Source: a virus. From it: a DNA stretch of 24,022 bases. Within the stretch, counting starts at the first letter, position 1, and every line of letters starts with the position of its first letter. Made by a program: the position numbers and the translations under genes. Where the stretch lies: IMG/VR virus record IMGVR_UViG_3300048813_000098, positions 1 to 24,022 of that record, one strand, 5' to 3'. The notes under the pieces were generated by a model. The model was not told the origin of the DNA and searched no databases. It worked only from the letters and a program-made list of their open reading frames with translations. Of the stretch, positions 1-8,095 are shown piece by piece.

Positions 1-228
1 TCTCCCTTTGGAGTCCCCACCCCATTTGGCGCTCCAACCAGTAAGGAACAATATAGGGTGCACGCCAAGAAACAATTGTGCGAGAGTTTCCAATTGGCGA
101 TCACAGAAGTCGCTGTGCAGGGACAACTCATTGGCGCAGGATTTACTATGTCGGGTATTGATTTAGTTGTAGATATTAAAAAGGGCTACAGGCCCACAAA
201 AGCAGCAAGTGCTGTAGGGATGCAATAA
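1..228 (+). CDS. C-terminal end of unknown phage protein (partial)
   Basis: The frame is open from base 1 to a TAA at 226-228, giving the last 75 residues of a protein that starts outside the window. Its stop overlaps the next ATG as TAATG, so the two genes are translationally coupled. The fragment begins with a Pro/Gly-rich stretch (SPFGVPTPFGAPT), continues into a helix-like part and ends KAASAVGMQ. I do not recognise the family. From its place just before the large putative internal virion proteins it is probably a structural gene, but that is inference from position only. Confidence 0.7.
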   Translation, partial: SPFGVPTPFGAPTSKEQYRVHAKKQLCESFQLAITEVAVQGQLIGAGFTMSGIDLVVDIKKGYRPTKAASAVGMQ

Positions 229-2270
229 TGGATGCGCATAAGAAATTAGAATTTATACATAAGATGTCAAAACTGGCATTAGAACACATCCCTCACTTTG
301 ATGAAGGGGGTATGGCAGCCAGTGGCCTTGGTGCTGCGGGTACCACGAGTGCTGCGGGTACGGCAGGTGCTGGCCTTGGTACAGCAGGTGCTGGCCTTGG
401 TGCTGGCCTTGGTACGGCAGGTGCTGGCCTTGGTACGGCAGGTGCTGGCCTTGGTGCTGGCCTTGGTACGGCAGGTGCTGGCCTTGGTGCTGCGGGTGCT
501 GTGGCCCCAGTTGTGGGTGGTGCAAAAGGACTTAGTGCAGCCGGCACGGCGGCTGGTGGTAATAATAGCGCACCCGTTAGTGCACTAACTGGGGGTATGA
601 GTGGTGCGGCTGCTGGTGGGACTGCAGGGGCAGCGAATGTTTTAACCGGCGGGGCGAGTCAAACAATACCCGCAGCAATCAATGCAGCCAATTCATTAAG
701 CAACACCGCATCTCAAAATGGAATTAATGCTGGTGATCAAGGCATGCTGACGGGCGGTTTAAGTGGCTTGAAACAGGGGGGCACGTCGGGTGTCGCTGAT
801 GTACTCACCGGAGGTCTTAGTGGGCAATTGCAACAAACCTTTCAAGGTGTTGGGGCAAATACAGGTCCGACTAATCCGGGTCTAAATACCACATCACAGG
901 GTGTTGTCGGTGGAATTAATAATTTTCTAGGCACAAGCAATAACTTTCAAGGTGTCGCAGCCCCTATTCAGCAAGGCACCAATGCCTCACAATTAAGTAC
1001 GGCCTATGGCGGAACCCAAAGTGGTCTTACACAACAACAATCCTTAGTCAATGCCAATACAACTGGAGTTAACCAAGGATTGGGAACCCAAAATACCCTT
1101 GCCCAAAACTTAGCCAATGAAGCCGCTGGCCAAGGTCCGAATCCCGCGCAGGCAGCCTTAAACCAATCGACACAAGCGAACATTTCGCAGCAAGCGGCAC
1201 TTGCCGCAGGTCAACGTGGTGCAGGAGCAAATGCAGGTCTACTTGCCGCTGGTAATGCGCAGCAAGGGGCCGCCACGCAACAACAGGCGGTCGGCCAGGC
1301 CGCCACCCTGCAAGCACAACAGCAATTGGCTGCCCAGCAGCAACAAGCCGCATTAGCCTCAACTCAAGTAAATCAAGGTGCAAATGCGATCACCGGTTTG
1401 AATACCGCACAACAGAACGAACAAAACATTCTTCAAAATGCCAATACCTCAGCAAATAATGCCGGAGTGGCCATGCAGGGGAATATTAACAATGTCAATG
1501 CAGCAGTGTCTGAGGGAAACCAACAACAAGCTGCAAATACTGTGGGTGGCATCACTTCAGGACTGAGTTCCGTGCTAGGTGGTGGGTCATCCATGTTGTC
1601 TAGTTTGTTTGCTGCTGGTGGACCAGTCACCGCGCCTCCACCCAATCCGACCCCAACCCCTACCCCAACACCGGGTCCAATTGATCCCGATACCGCCAAA
1701 AGTTTCAGCAAAGGTCTTCTCGGGTATGATGAAGGCGGTGAGGTAGATGAAGGGGATTATACCTCCAGTTCAGCCTCGTCGGGTCCTTCAATTGCTGCTG
1801 CCAGTGCTGCTCCATCGGGTGGAGCAAACTACGGGCAAGATATTGCCTCAACGAATGGCGAAAAGTCAGGGGGAAGTGGTGGGGGAGGCGGAGGTGCTGC
1901 TGGTCTACTTGCTCTGCTTGCTGAAGGTGGATATGTTGAAAAGTATTTAAATCGTGCCAAAGGTGGAAAAGTTCCGCCTCCCGCAGGAAAACAAGTCCCT
2001 GCGATGGTTTCGCCCGGCGAGCGATACCTCTCGCCGAGTGACGTTAAGAAGGTTATGGCCGGTAAAGCCAATCCAATGCAAGTCGGGACGACCATCCCCG
2101 GTAAAGCCGTAGTAAAGGATGATAGCCTTAAAAATGACACAGTAAAGAAGACTTTACAAGCGGGTGGTCTAGTCATCCCAAGACACATCACTGAACACCC
2201 CATGGCCCATGAGAAGGCGCTGAGCTTCATACACGCCAGCATGGCCAAAAAAGGAATGGTGCGCAAATGA
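228..2270 (+). CDS. large Gly/Ala/Gln-rich putative virion protein (680 aa)
   Basis: Unrecognised by name; probably a structural or internal virion protein, judged from its size, low complexity and place ahead of the tail fibres. Residues about 30-95 are AGAGLG-type repeats. A unit of about 24 residues containing LTGG(M/L)SG and VLTGG occurs twice (about 115-200). The middle (about 250-430) is Gln/Asn/Ala-rich and probably helical. A Pro-Thr run lies near 475-490. Short (D/A)xGGxV motifs recur (DEGGM, AAGGPV, DEGGEV, AEGGYV, AKGGKV, QAGGLV), a style common in phage tape-measure and internal proteins. The C-terminus holds PAMVSPGERYLSPSDVKKV. N- and C-termini carry matching helices (KLEFIHKMSK and ALSFIHASMAK). 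It begins on TAATG and ends on ATGA, so it is coupled on both sides. Confidence 0.75.
   Translation: MDAHKKLEFIHKMSKLALEHIPHFDEGGMAASGLGAAGTTSAAGTAGAGLGTAGAGLGAGLGTAGAGLGTAGAGLGAGLGTAGAGLGAAGAVAPVVGGAKGLSAAGTAAGGNNSAPVSALTGGMSGAAAGGTAGAANVLTGGASQTIPAAINAANSLSNTASQNGINAGDQGMLTGGLSGLKQGGTSGVADVLTGGLSGQLQQTFQGVGANTGPTNPGLNTTSQGVVGGINNFLGTSNNFQGVAAPIQQGTNASQLSTAYGGTQSGLTQQQSLVNANTTGVNQGLGTQNTLAQNLANEAAGQGPNPAQAALNQSTQANISQQAALAAGQRGAGANAGLLAAGNAQQGAATQQQAVGQAATLQAQQQLAAQQQQAALASTQVNQGANAITGLNTAQQNEQNILQNANTSANNAGVAMQGNINNVNAAVSEGNQQQAANTVGGITSGLSSVLGGGSSMLSSLFAAGGPVTAPPPNPTPTPTPTPGPIDPDTAKSFSKGLLGYDEGGEVDEGDYTSSSASSGPSIAAASAAPSGGANYGQDIASTNGEKSGGSGGGGGGAAGLLALLAEGGYVEKYLNRAKGGKVPPPAGKQVPAMVSPGERYLSPSDVKKVMAGKANPMQVGTTIPGKAVVKDDSLKNDTVKKTLQAGGLVIPRHITEHPMAHEKALSFIHASMAKKGMVRK
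355..495. repeat. in-frame GC-rich minisatellite coding AGAGLGT units
   Basis: Tandem units of about 21 nt, built on GGCCTTGGTRCGGCAGGTGCT, alternate with shorter 12-nt units (GGCCTTGGTGCT), all multiples of three. They encode AGAGLGT and AGLG blocks in the N-terminal part of the 680-aa protein. Near-identity of the copies at DNA level points to recent slippage or unequal recombination. The repeat also opens spurious long ORFs in other frames and on the other strand. Confidence 0.85.
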
Positions 2271-3844
2271 CTCCTTTAGCCTTCAATTTGAAAGACGCTA
2301 AGAAGACTGCCGGTGACAAACATTCCACCACATTTACCCTTAAGGGCGGTCATGTGATTAAAGTGGCGCATGCCCCTTTGCCTGCGCTCCAACGTAAAGC
2401 ATTGGAACGCCTACCAGTCTACTTAGAGGCTGGTGGCCCTCCAGTTCCTCGCAATATTGCTGGCCCTGGTCCCGGTGATGCGGCAATGGCTTCTGAAGTG
2501 GCAGAAAATCAACAACAAGCAGCTGATGAGGCTTCTGACCAAGACGAGGAGGACGCTGAACGTAAAGCAAATTACGCCAAAGAAACTGCTCCTACTCCCC
2601 CACAAGTTCTCTCTGGCGCAGATGATAACGATGTAATGAACACCCCACCCCCGCAAGATCAATCGAGGCAAGTGCCCGTTGACTTAGGACAAACACCACC
2701 ATCAACACAAGCTCCTACTTACCCACAATCGCCCTATGAGTCGGCCTCGTTGGAAGGCGCAATCAACTCACAGATGCAGGGTGTTGAAGCTCGTGGTGCT
2801 GCCGCTCAAGCAGAAGCCAAATCCTTGAATAATATTGAAGTGGCCAATCAAAAGACTTTAGCTGACGCCCAAGCTGCAATGAATACATTAAATACCTCAA
2901 TGGCAAAAGATATGAATGATGCTGTTGACTCTGTTAAAGCTGGACGTATTAACCCCAATCACTACATGGAAAATATGGGTGCTGTCCAAAAGGTCGGGAC
3001 AGCAATTGGATTGGCACTTGGCGGTTTCTCCTCCGCCTTTACCCATCAAGGCAACCCCGCACAACAATGGTTGAATGAACAAATTAATCGTGATGTCACT
3101 GCGCAACAGCAGAATCTAAACCATAAGTCTACTATATTTCATGCCTATTTAGAGAAATACCAAAATGCCCATGTCGCACAGCAAATGACGCTTGCTACAC
3201 AACAAGCCATCACAGCAAGTAAAATACGTGCTGCTGGGGCTACCGCTGGTGGCGCACAGGCCCAGGCAAATACGCAAATACTTGCGGGTCAGTATGAACA
3301 ACAAGCTGTTATGTCTAAGAATAATGCCCTTCTCATACATGCTGCCTCTGCATACACTAACCCCGCCCCAAATGCACCCACAAGTGGCACTGAAGCTGGT
3401 TTACAGCAAGTTATTAATGCAGCACGTACCATAGGCAATCCAATAGCCCAACAATTAGATGCACGGTATATTCCCGGTATTGGGATGGCTGCGCAAACTG
3501 CCACTACCGATGACAAAAAGGCAATAGCAGATGCAGGTGAAATGGCAAATCTAGCGAAACAAGCATTGGCATTGTCCTATGATAAGAATATCACAGTAAG
3601 AGGAAGTCCAGCGAATCAACGAGCAGCCGATCTACAACAACAACTGGGATTTGCTTATGCTCGCTCAAATGAATTAAAACGCTTTTCTCCCGAATTACAA
3701 AAACGGATTGATGCGGTAGTGATGAATCCTGGCAGTTGGAACCAACCACAAGCGCAACAGTCTTTAAAGGACATTCAATCCTTTGCGGCACTGCATGTTC
3801 AGTCCATTGCCAATCGCCTACGTATTGTCAAATTTGCAGAATAA
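2267..3844 (+). CDS. putative internal virion protein (525 aa)
   Basis: Start ATG overlaps the previous stop (ATGA). The N-terminal about 65 residues (TLKGGHVIKVAHAPLPALQ...LEAGG) look like a small module seen in phage virion proteins, in which a Gly-His-x-Ile-x-Ala strand is followed by a short helix and a GG motif. Residues about 75-165 are acidic and Pro/Gln-rich and probably disordered. Residues about 170-345 are Ala/Gln-rich and likely helical or coiled coil, with a short Gly-rich hydrophobic patch (IGLALGGFSSAF). The C-terminal about 150 residues look helical. The size and position fit the middle of a trio of ejection proteins, as in T7-like phages, but I see no specific homology to T7 gp15. 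Confidence 0.75.
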   Translation: MTPLAFNLKDAKKTAGDKHSTTFTLKGGHVIKVAHAPLPALQRKALERLPVYLEAGGPPVPRNIAGPGPGDAAMASEVAENQQQAADEASDQDEEDAERKANYAKETAPTPPQVLSGADDNDVMNTPPPQDQSRQVPVDLGQTPPSTQAPTYPQSPYESASLEGAINSQMQGVEARGAAAQAEAKSLNNIEVANQKTLADAQAAMNTLNTSMAKDMNDAVDSVKAGRINPNHYMENMGAVQKVGTAIGLALGGFSSAFTHQGNPAQQWLNEQINRDVTAQQQNLNHKSTIFHAYLEKYQNAHVAQQMTLATQQAITASKIRAAGATAGGAQAQANTQILAGQYEQQAVMSKNNALLIHAASAYTNPAPNAPTSGTEAGLQQVINAARTIGNPIAQQLDARYIPGIGMAAQTATTDDKKAIADAGEMANLAKQALALSYDKNITVRGSPANQRAADLQQQLGFAYARSNELKRFSPELQKRIDAVVMNPGSWNQPQAQQSLKDIQSFAALHVQSIANRLRIVKFAE

Positions 3845-3857
3845 TTTAGGAGACTTC

Positions 3858-6551
3858 ATGCCGGATAATGCCGATACAATCGCCCAACAAGTTACTGGAG
3901 TAAGTCCTGAGAGCGATGCTGCGCTTGACGCCCATAATGCAGCATTTGAAGCCCTGCAGGCCAAATATGGTGGCGTAGGCCAAACAGTTCTAGGTGGTTT
4001 AGAGGGTGGCGCACAGGGTGTCTTAGGCCCCATTGCTCCCGCCCTGGAAGAGGCTACAGGCCTCACCACCGGCAAGGATATTCGAGGACGTGCCGCAGCA
4101 AGTCCATTGGTTCATGGCAGCGCGGAAGCTGCTACCTTCTTGGGCAGTATGGCCCTCCCAGGACCCAATCTACTCAAAGGCGTGGGAAAAGCTGGAGAGA
4201 TTGCAGGAGAAGTAGCTTCTCATATTGCCCCTGAAATCCCAAAGATTGCTGCCACCGGGATTAAGACAGGCGCTGAAATGGCTGCCCTCGCTACGAGCGA
4301 TGAATTGACCAAAATGGTGACAGGCGACCCGAATCAGACTATTGGGACAGCAGCCGTCAATGTTGGACTATCGGGACTTCTTGGAGGCGTTACAGGTGCA
4401 GGTATTGGGACAGTCTCTAATCTGTTCTCCACGGGTAAACGCATGCTCACCGATAAGTTTATCTCCGATAGTATGGGAGAGACCGGCTTTCTTCAGCAAG
4501 CGGCACAAGACACACGCAATGAATTGGGATACCTCAACTCGAATCCGAATCAAGTCACCACTGCTGGGGCTGAGCTTTCTGGGCGTATGGATGAAGCGGC
4601 ACAGATGACAAACATGTGGAAGGATATGAAACCGGAAGTGCTCAATAGAGCATTACCCGAACCTACACCCGAGAATACCGCGACGATTGATGCCCATGTT
4701 GCAGACCTTTCTAGGGAACTTGAGGGGAAACTCTCAGGTGCCCCACAGGTAGCACAGGATGCCTATCAAACATTTCAGCAAGAAAGTGGCACGCTTCCCC
4801 CACCTGCTCTGCCGGAACTCCCATCCATGCCAACATTGGAGGCAGATCCGACCATCTCTAAGCTAAAAGCTCAGCTGGATGCATTTCAGAATAAGAAAAT
4901 GGTGATCGAAGCGGATTCCAATTTTGCCAGCAAGAACTTTGACGTGGGAGATCCCCGGCGCCTGAAGGCTAATGACCGTTTCTTCGCCATGCGCGATCAA
5001 GAAAACAAACTTCTAACACAATACAAAGCCGCAGTGGATAATGTGTCACAAAAAGCTGCTGGGGTGTCTGCGGTTCTAGAGACTCCTGCTCTTGCTCCAC
5101 TGCCCTCGAAGTCTTTCTCCGAGAAGTATCTGGCCTTAAACAAGTTTAAACAAGAAACTGCCTCATGGGCCAAGTGGGCCTATCAAAGCCCCGAGCACTC
5201 GGCCTTGGGCCAATTGGGGCGAGACCTATCTAACCCAGTCCGAGCAATGCTCGAGGACCCTGAAATCTGGGGAGGTGCTGCCGATGTACAGAGAGTCTCC
5301 AATGCTGCCACAAAGGAAGCCATCGATGCTGGTAAGGCGTTTAGCCCTCAAATTACGACAATGGGTCAAGTGGACCCTGTTAAGGTCAATGCGCTTCTTA
5401 ATCAAGCCAATGCTGGGAAGATCTCGCGGAAAGCCAATGTCGTCGGTGCATATCTTGAGAAAACCCAAGAACTAGCTGATGTTATTAACAAAGTGCATCT
5501 GGACAATGGCTTAGATTCGCCTTTGGCAGCCAAACTCAATCCTACCCCCACCTTAGACCATGCTTTGAACACTCCCCTTACCCCTGGGGTTAAGTTTGCT
5601 CGATGGGCCCATGCAAAGGGTGCAGAATCGATTGCAGGGGCCCTAGGACGCGCCGGAGGAGGTACCCTAGGGGGGGCAGCAGGGTTCCTCGCCGGACACC
5701 CTCTAGCAGGCACCTGGGCCGGTGAAAAGGTGCTTGGGCCTGTCTTCGCCGCCATGGCCAAGCCCTTCCTCGAACGTCCCATCAATGCTTTGGGTGCTAA
5801 GGCAGCCGTAGACTATGTAGCCCAGGCCTCTCGGGGCCTTTCAGCCTTGAAAGAAGGCGTTAGTAGACTGTTCACCCCAGGCGCAGAAATCCTAGGAAAA
5901 CATACACTTCCCTCCCAAAGTGATAGAGATAGTCTACAGAAGTCTCTAGATGCTATGCAAGACCCCGATAAAGCAGTGAAAATGGCACCTCTATTGGGTG
6001 AATATCTTCCTGCACACAAGGATGCTCTTGGTATGACCGCAGGAGCAGCTACTACCTATTTTGCTTCCTTAAAGCCAACTAGCACCCAAGCGTCCCCTAT
6101 GGATACCCCAACCCCCCACAGTGTTATTGCCCAAAAGCAATATAACAGGGCCCTGGATATAGCCCAAAAGCCCTTAATGGTGTTGCAGCACATCAAGGAT
6201 GGTACCCTCCTTCCTGGTGACATCCAGACCCTTCAAACGCTATATCCTGCCCTCCATGGGGCAATGATTCAGCATATAACAGCAGAATTGACCAAGCCGG
6301 GAGTGACAGTGCCCTATGCGCAACGCACTTCATTGAATACCTTTGTGGGAGGCAAGCCATTAGACTCCACTATGACCCCATATAGTAGACAAGCTATTGT
6401 TAACTCCATCAGTCTACAACAACAGACACGCGCTAACCAGCAACACCAGAACCAACCCAAACGTGCCTCAGGCGTTATGCTGAAACAGATGAACAAAGTC
6501 AATGATATGTCAATGACCAAACTTGAACAAAGACAGTCGGGCCGTCGCTAA
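3858..6551 (+). CDS. putative large internal virion/ejection protein (897 aa)
   Basis: The frame is open from 3783, but TTTAGGAG at 3845-3852 lies six bases before the ATG at 3858 and just after the previous stop, so 3858 is the chosen start. The N-terminal third contains Gly/Ala-rich hydrophobic stretches (about 55-210) that could insert in membranes. Residues about 260-450 are helical and charged. Another Gly-rich hydrophobic block (GGGTLGGAAGFLAGHPLAG) lies near 610-640. The C-terminus is Gln/Asn/Lys-rich. Amphipathic segments of this kind suit a protein delivered into the host envelope with the DNA. I see no lytic transglycosylase motif of the kind found in T7 gp16. It ends TAATG, coupled to a small ORF. 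Confidence 0.75.
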   Translation: MPDNADTIAQQVTGVSPESDAALDAHNAAFEALQAKYGGVGQTVLGGLEGGAQGVLGPIAPALEEATGLTTGKDIRGRAAASPLVHGSAEAATFLGSMALPGPNLLKGVGKAGEIAGEVASHIAPEIPKIAATGIKTGAEMAALATSDELTKMVTGDPNQTIGTAAVNVGLSGLLGGVTGAGIGTVSNLFSTGKRMLTDKFISDSMGETGFLQQAAQDTRNELGYLNSNPNQVTTAGAELSGRMDEAAQMTNMWKDMKPEVLNRALPEPTPENTATIDAHVADLSRELEGKLSGAPQVAQDAYQTFQQESGTLPPPALPELPSMPTLEADPTISKLKAQLDAFQNKKMVIEADSNFASKNFDVGDPRRLKANDRFFAMRDQENKLLTQYKAAVDNVSQKAAGVSAVLETPALAPLPSKSFSEKYLALNKFKQETASWAKWAYQSPEHSALGQLGRDLSNPVRAMLEDPEIWGGAADVQRVSNAATKEAIDAGKAFSPQITTMGQVDPVKVNALLNQANAGKISRKANVVGAYLEKTQELADVINKVHLDNGLDSPLAAKLNPTPTLDHALNTPLTPGVKFARWAHAKGAESIAGALGRAGGGTLGGAAGFLAGHPLAGTWAGEKVLGPVFAAMAKPFLERPINALGAKAAVDYVAQASRGLSALKEGVSRLFTPGAEILGKHTLPSQSDRDSLQKSLDAMQDPDKAVKMAPLLGEYLPAHKDALGMTAGAATTYFASLKPTSTQASPMDTPTPHSVIAQKQYNRALDIAQKPLMVLQHIKDGTLLPGDIQTLQTLYPALHGAMIQHITAELTKPGVTVPYAQRTSLNTFVGGKPLDSTMTPYSRQAIVNSISLQQQTRANQQHQNQPKRASGVMLKQMNKVNDMSMTKLEQRQSGRR

Positions 6552-6640
6552 TGAGGACTACCTGCCATTATTACATGGTGTTAGTAATCCTAACATTAGC
6601 AGCCCCACAAGGGCTTAACTCACGAGGGCGTTTAGAATGA
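6551..6640 (+). CDS. hidden 29-aa hydrophobic small ORF
   Basis: This ORF exactly fills the gap between two structural genes. It starts on the TAATG of the 897-aa gene and stops on the ATGA of the following gene. The product has a short hydrophobic run, HYYMVLVILTLAAPQG, flanked by basic residues, and could be a tiny membrane peptide. Two inverted repeats lie in the same DNA: TGTTAG/CTAACA (6579-6584 with 6590-6595) and AGCCC/GGGCT (6601-6605 with 6611-6615). Neither is followed by a T run. The segment may therefore be a coupled microprotein, a structured spacer, or both. No function is assigned. Confidence 0.4.
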   Translation: MRTTCHYYMVLVILTLAAPQGLNSRGRLE

Positions 6641-7017
6641 ACACACTAGTCAAATTTGTAGACCCATTAATCACTGGCCAATCCATGGCCGCAAGCTTTA
6701 ATGGCACTCCCACAAACATTCAGTTTTTCAATGATGTCGGCATCCAACTTGCCTGGACTGGGTCTAATCCCATTGGAACCATTGGAGTACAAGTCTCCAA
6801 TGACTATGATCCCCACTTTCCTGCAGGACCAGCCACTTGGACTCCTATCCAAAGCTCTCCGGGAACGCCTATCACGGTAGCTCCGGGCGGGAGTGCCGGA
6901 AATGCCTATTTCAATCTAGACGGTCTCGCGGCAGCCTATGTCCAAGTCACCTACACCACAGCGGGTGGGTCCTCAGGCGCGTTGACAAGCAAACTCACTG
7001 CCAAGACTGGAGCATAA
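6637..7017 (+). CDS. beta-rich small structural protein (126 aa)
   Basis: Starts at an ATG preceded by GAGGG (6624-6628). The product is rich in Gly, Thr, Ser and aromatic residues, with alternating hydrophobic patterns typical of a beta-sandwich. Examples are GVQVSNDYDP followed by WTPIQS, and AAYVQVTYTTAGGSSGALTSKL at the end. Proteins with the pattern of a mean-value strand, a V-S-N-D-Y segment and a C-terminal Gly-Ser strand occur beside phage fibre genes as decoration or fibre-associated proteins. I infer a virion surface role. The exact family is not recognised. It lies immediately upstream of the first tail fibre, with one base between stop and start. Confidence 0.65.
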   Translation: MNTLVKFVDPLITGQSMAASFNGTPTNIQFFNDVGIQLAWTGSNPIGTIGVQVSNDYDPHFPAGPATWTPIQSSPGTPITVAPGGSAGNAYFNLDGLAAAYVQVTYTTAGGSSGALTSKLTAKTGA

Positions 7018-7018
7018 T

Positions 7019-7810
7019 ATGTCTGATACCTACATCCAATGGCCGTCGGTCGGCAGTGGTGCTGCCACATGGGGCACGATTACAGGCACATTGTCAAATC
7101 AAACAGATCTCTGGGCACAATTACAATTATTTCCTACATGGTTAGCATCTTCTAGTAATTTATCAGCAGGCCAAAATTCAGGGTCTGCTATTACTACTGG
7201 AACACAAAATACTTTTTTAGGTGCAAGTTCGGGAAACCATGTTACTATAGGAAATGCTAATACTGGAGTAGGATATCAAACTCTCACAGCGCTTATAGGG
7301 GGATTAATTAATACAGGAATTGGAAATGAATCTTTAACTGCATTAACTACTGGTAGTGCAAATACAGCACTTGGAGATGACTCTCTTGCCTCAGTGGTAA
7401 GTGGAAATGATAATGTGTCAGTAGGTGTAGCTAGTCTAGCTCAATGTACGGGAAGTGGCAATGTGGCATTAGGTTATAATGCTGGATTTCAACAAACCGC
7501 AGCTTCAAATACGTTTTTCTTAGGTAATGTTCGACAATCTAGTAGTGCAAATGATGTAGCATATTCTTTAATGTCAGGAACATTTTCAGGAACTGCTGGA
7601 TCATTAACTGGGCAAACTTTAGTAATTAATGCATTAACGACTATTGGGGCCACCGCATCAACTCCACAACATATTTTAAATACAGCCACTGCCACTCCCG
7701 ATGGTGGAGTGGGTACGTTAACAAATATGCCGACTGGGATATCCGGGAACCCAGTTGGGTATATTCAAATCACCGTCAATGGCAACACACACTATCTTCC
7801 TTACTGGTAA
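7019..7810 (+). CDS. tail fibre/adhesin with YadA-head-like repeats (263 aa)
   Basis: The N-terminus MSDTYIQWPSVG matches that of the second fibre (MDTYIQWPAYG) and probably anchors both to the same tail site. Residues about 60-175 hold repeats of NTxLG or N(T/V)xxG with spacing near 20-22, such as NTFLGASSG, NTGVGYQTLTA, NTGIGNESLTA and NTALGDDSLA. This is the left-handed beta-roll pattern of trimeric autotransporter heads, also found in phage fibres. The last part, NPVGYIQITVNGNTHYLPYW, is again shared with the second fibre. The central DNA (about 7130-7690) is visibly more AT-rich than the two ends, which fits exchange of the receptor-binding middle. Confidence 0.8.
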   Translation: MSDTYIQWPSVGSGAATWGTITGTLSNQTDLWAQLQLFPTWLASSSNLSAGQNSGSAITTGTQNTFLGASSGNHVTIGNANTGVGYQTLTALIGGLINTGIGNESLTALTTGSANTALGDDSLASVVSGNDNVSVGVASLAQCTGSGNVALGYNAGFQQTAASNTFFLGNVRQSSSANDVAYSLMSGTFSGTAGSLTGQTLVINALTTIGATASTPQHILNTATATPDGGVGTLTNMPTGISGNPVGYIQITVNGNTHYLPYW

Positions 7811-7828
7811 TTTACTTAGGAGGCACAC

Positions 7829-8095
7829 ATGCCTTGGACAATCACAAAGATAAACAATGCCTCTGGCTATATTGAAGCAATGAATGACGTAGGAGAGAGC
7901 ATCTCCTTCACTGTCCCTAAAGGTGAGGATCGGCAAAAGCATTTCAAAGCCCAAACCAAACAACATGATCTTACACATGCCCCTAAGGAACCTACTAAAG
8001 TTAGAAAGTTAGTAGACTCTCTTACAAGTAGAAAGATGCTCGCTACAATAGTCGCAATTGAAACTATTGTTCTTATCCTAAAGGCCCGTCACTAA
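7829..8095 (+). CDS. 88-aa protein with C-terminal membrane segment
   Basis: TTAGGAGG (7814-7821) sits seven bases before the ATG. The first about 30 residues (WTITKINNASGYIEAMNDVGESISFTVP) look like a small beta domain. The middle is basic and hydrophilic. The C-terminus has a single hydrophobic stretch (MLATIVAIETIVLILK). It lies between the two tail-fibre genes and is coupled to the second by TAATG. The position would suit a fibre accessory protein, but the membrane segment argues for an envelope role. I do not recognise it. Confidence 0.65.
   Translation: MPWTITKINNASGYIEAMNDVGESISFTVPKGEDRQKHFKAQTKQHDLTHAPKEPTKVRKLVDSLTSRKMLATIVAIETIVLILKARH

Noticed and set aside
293-547. Pro/Ala- and Gln/His-rich open frames on the minus strand and a third plus frame
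   Set aside because: They are shadows of the GC-rich minisatellite in the 680-aa gene; a repeat of period three leaves all frames open.
3783-3857. 25-codon N-terminal extension of the 897-aa protein
   Set aside because: It lies wholly within the end of the 525-aa gene, while a strong Shine-Dalgarno stands just before the ATG at 3858.
6579-6615. Intrinsic terminator after the 897-aa gene
   Set aside because: The two small stems have no T run and lie within an apparent operon with coupled genes on both sides.
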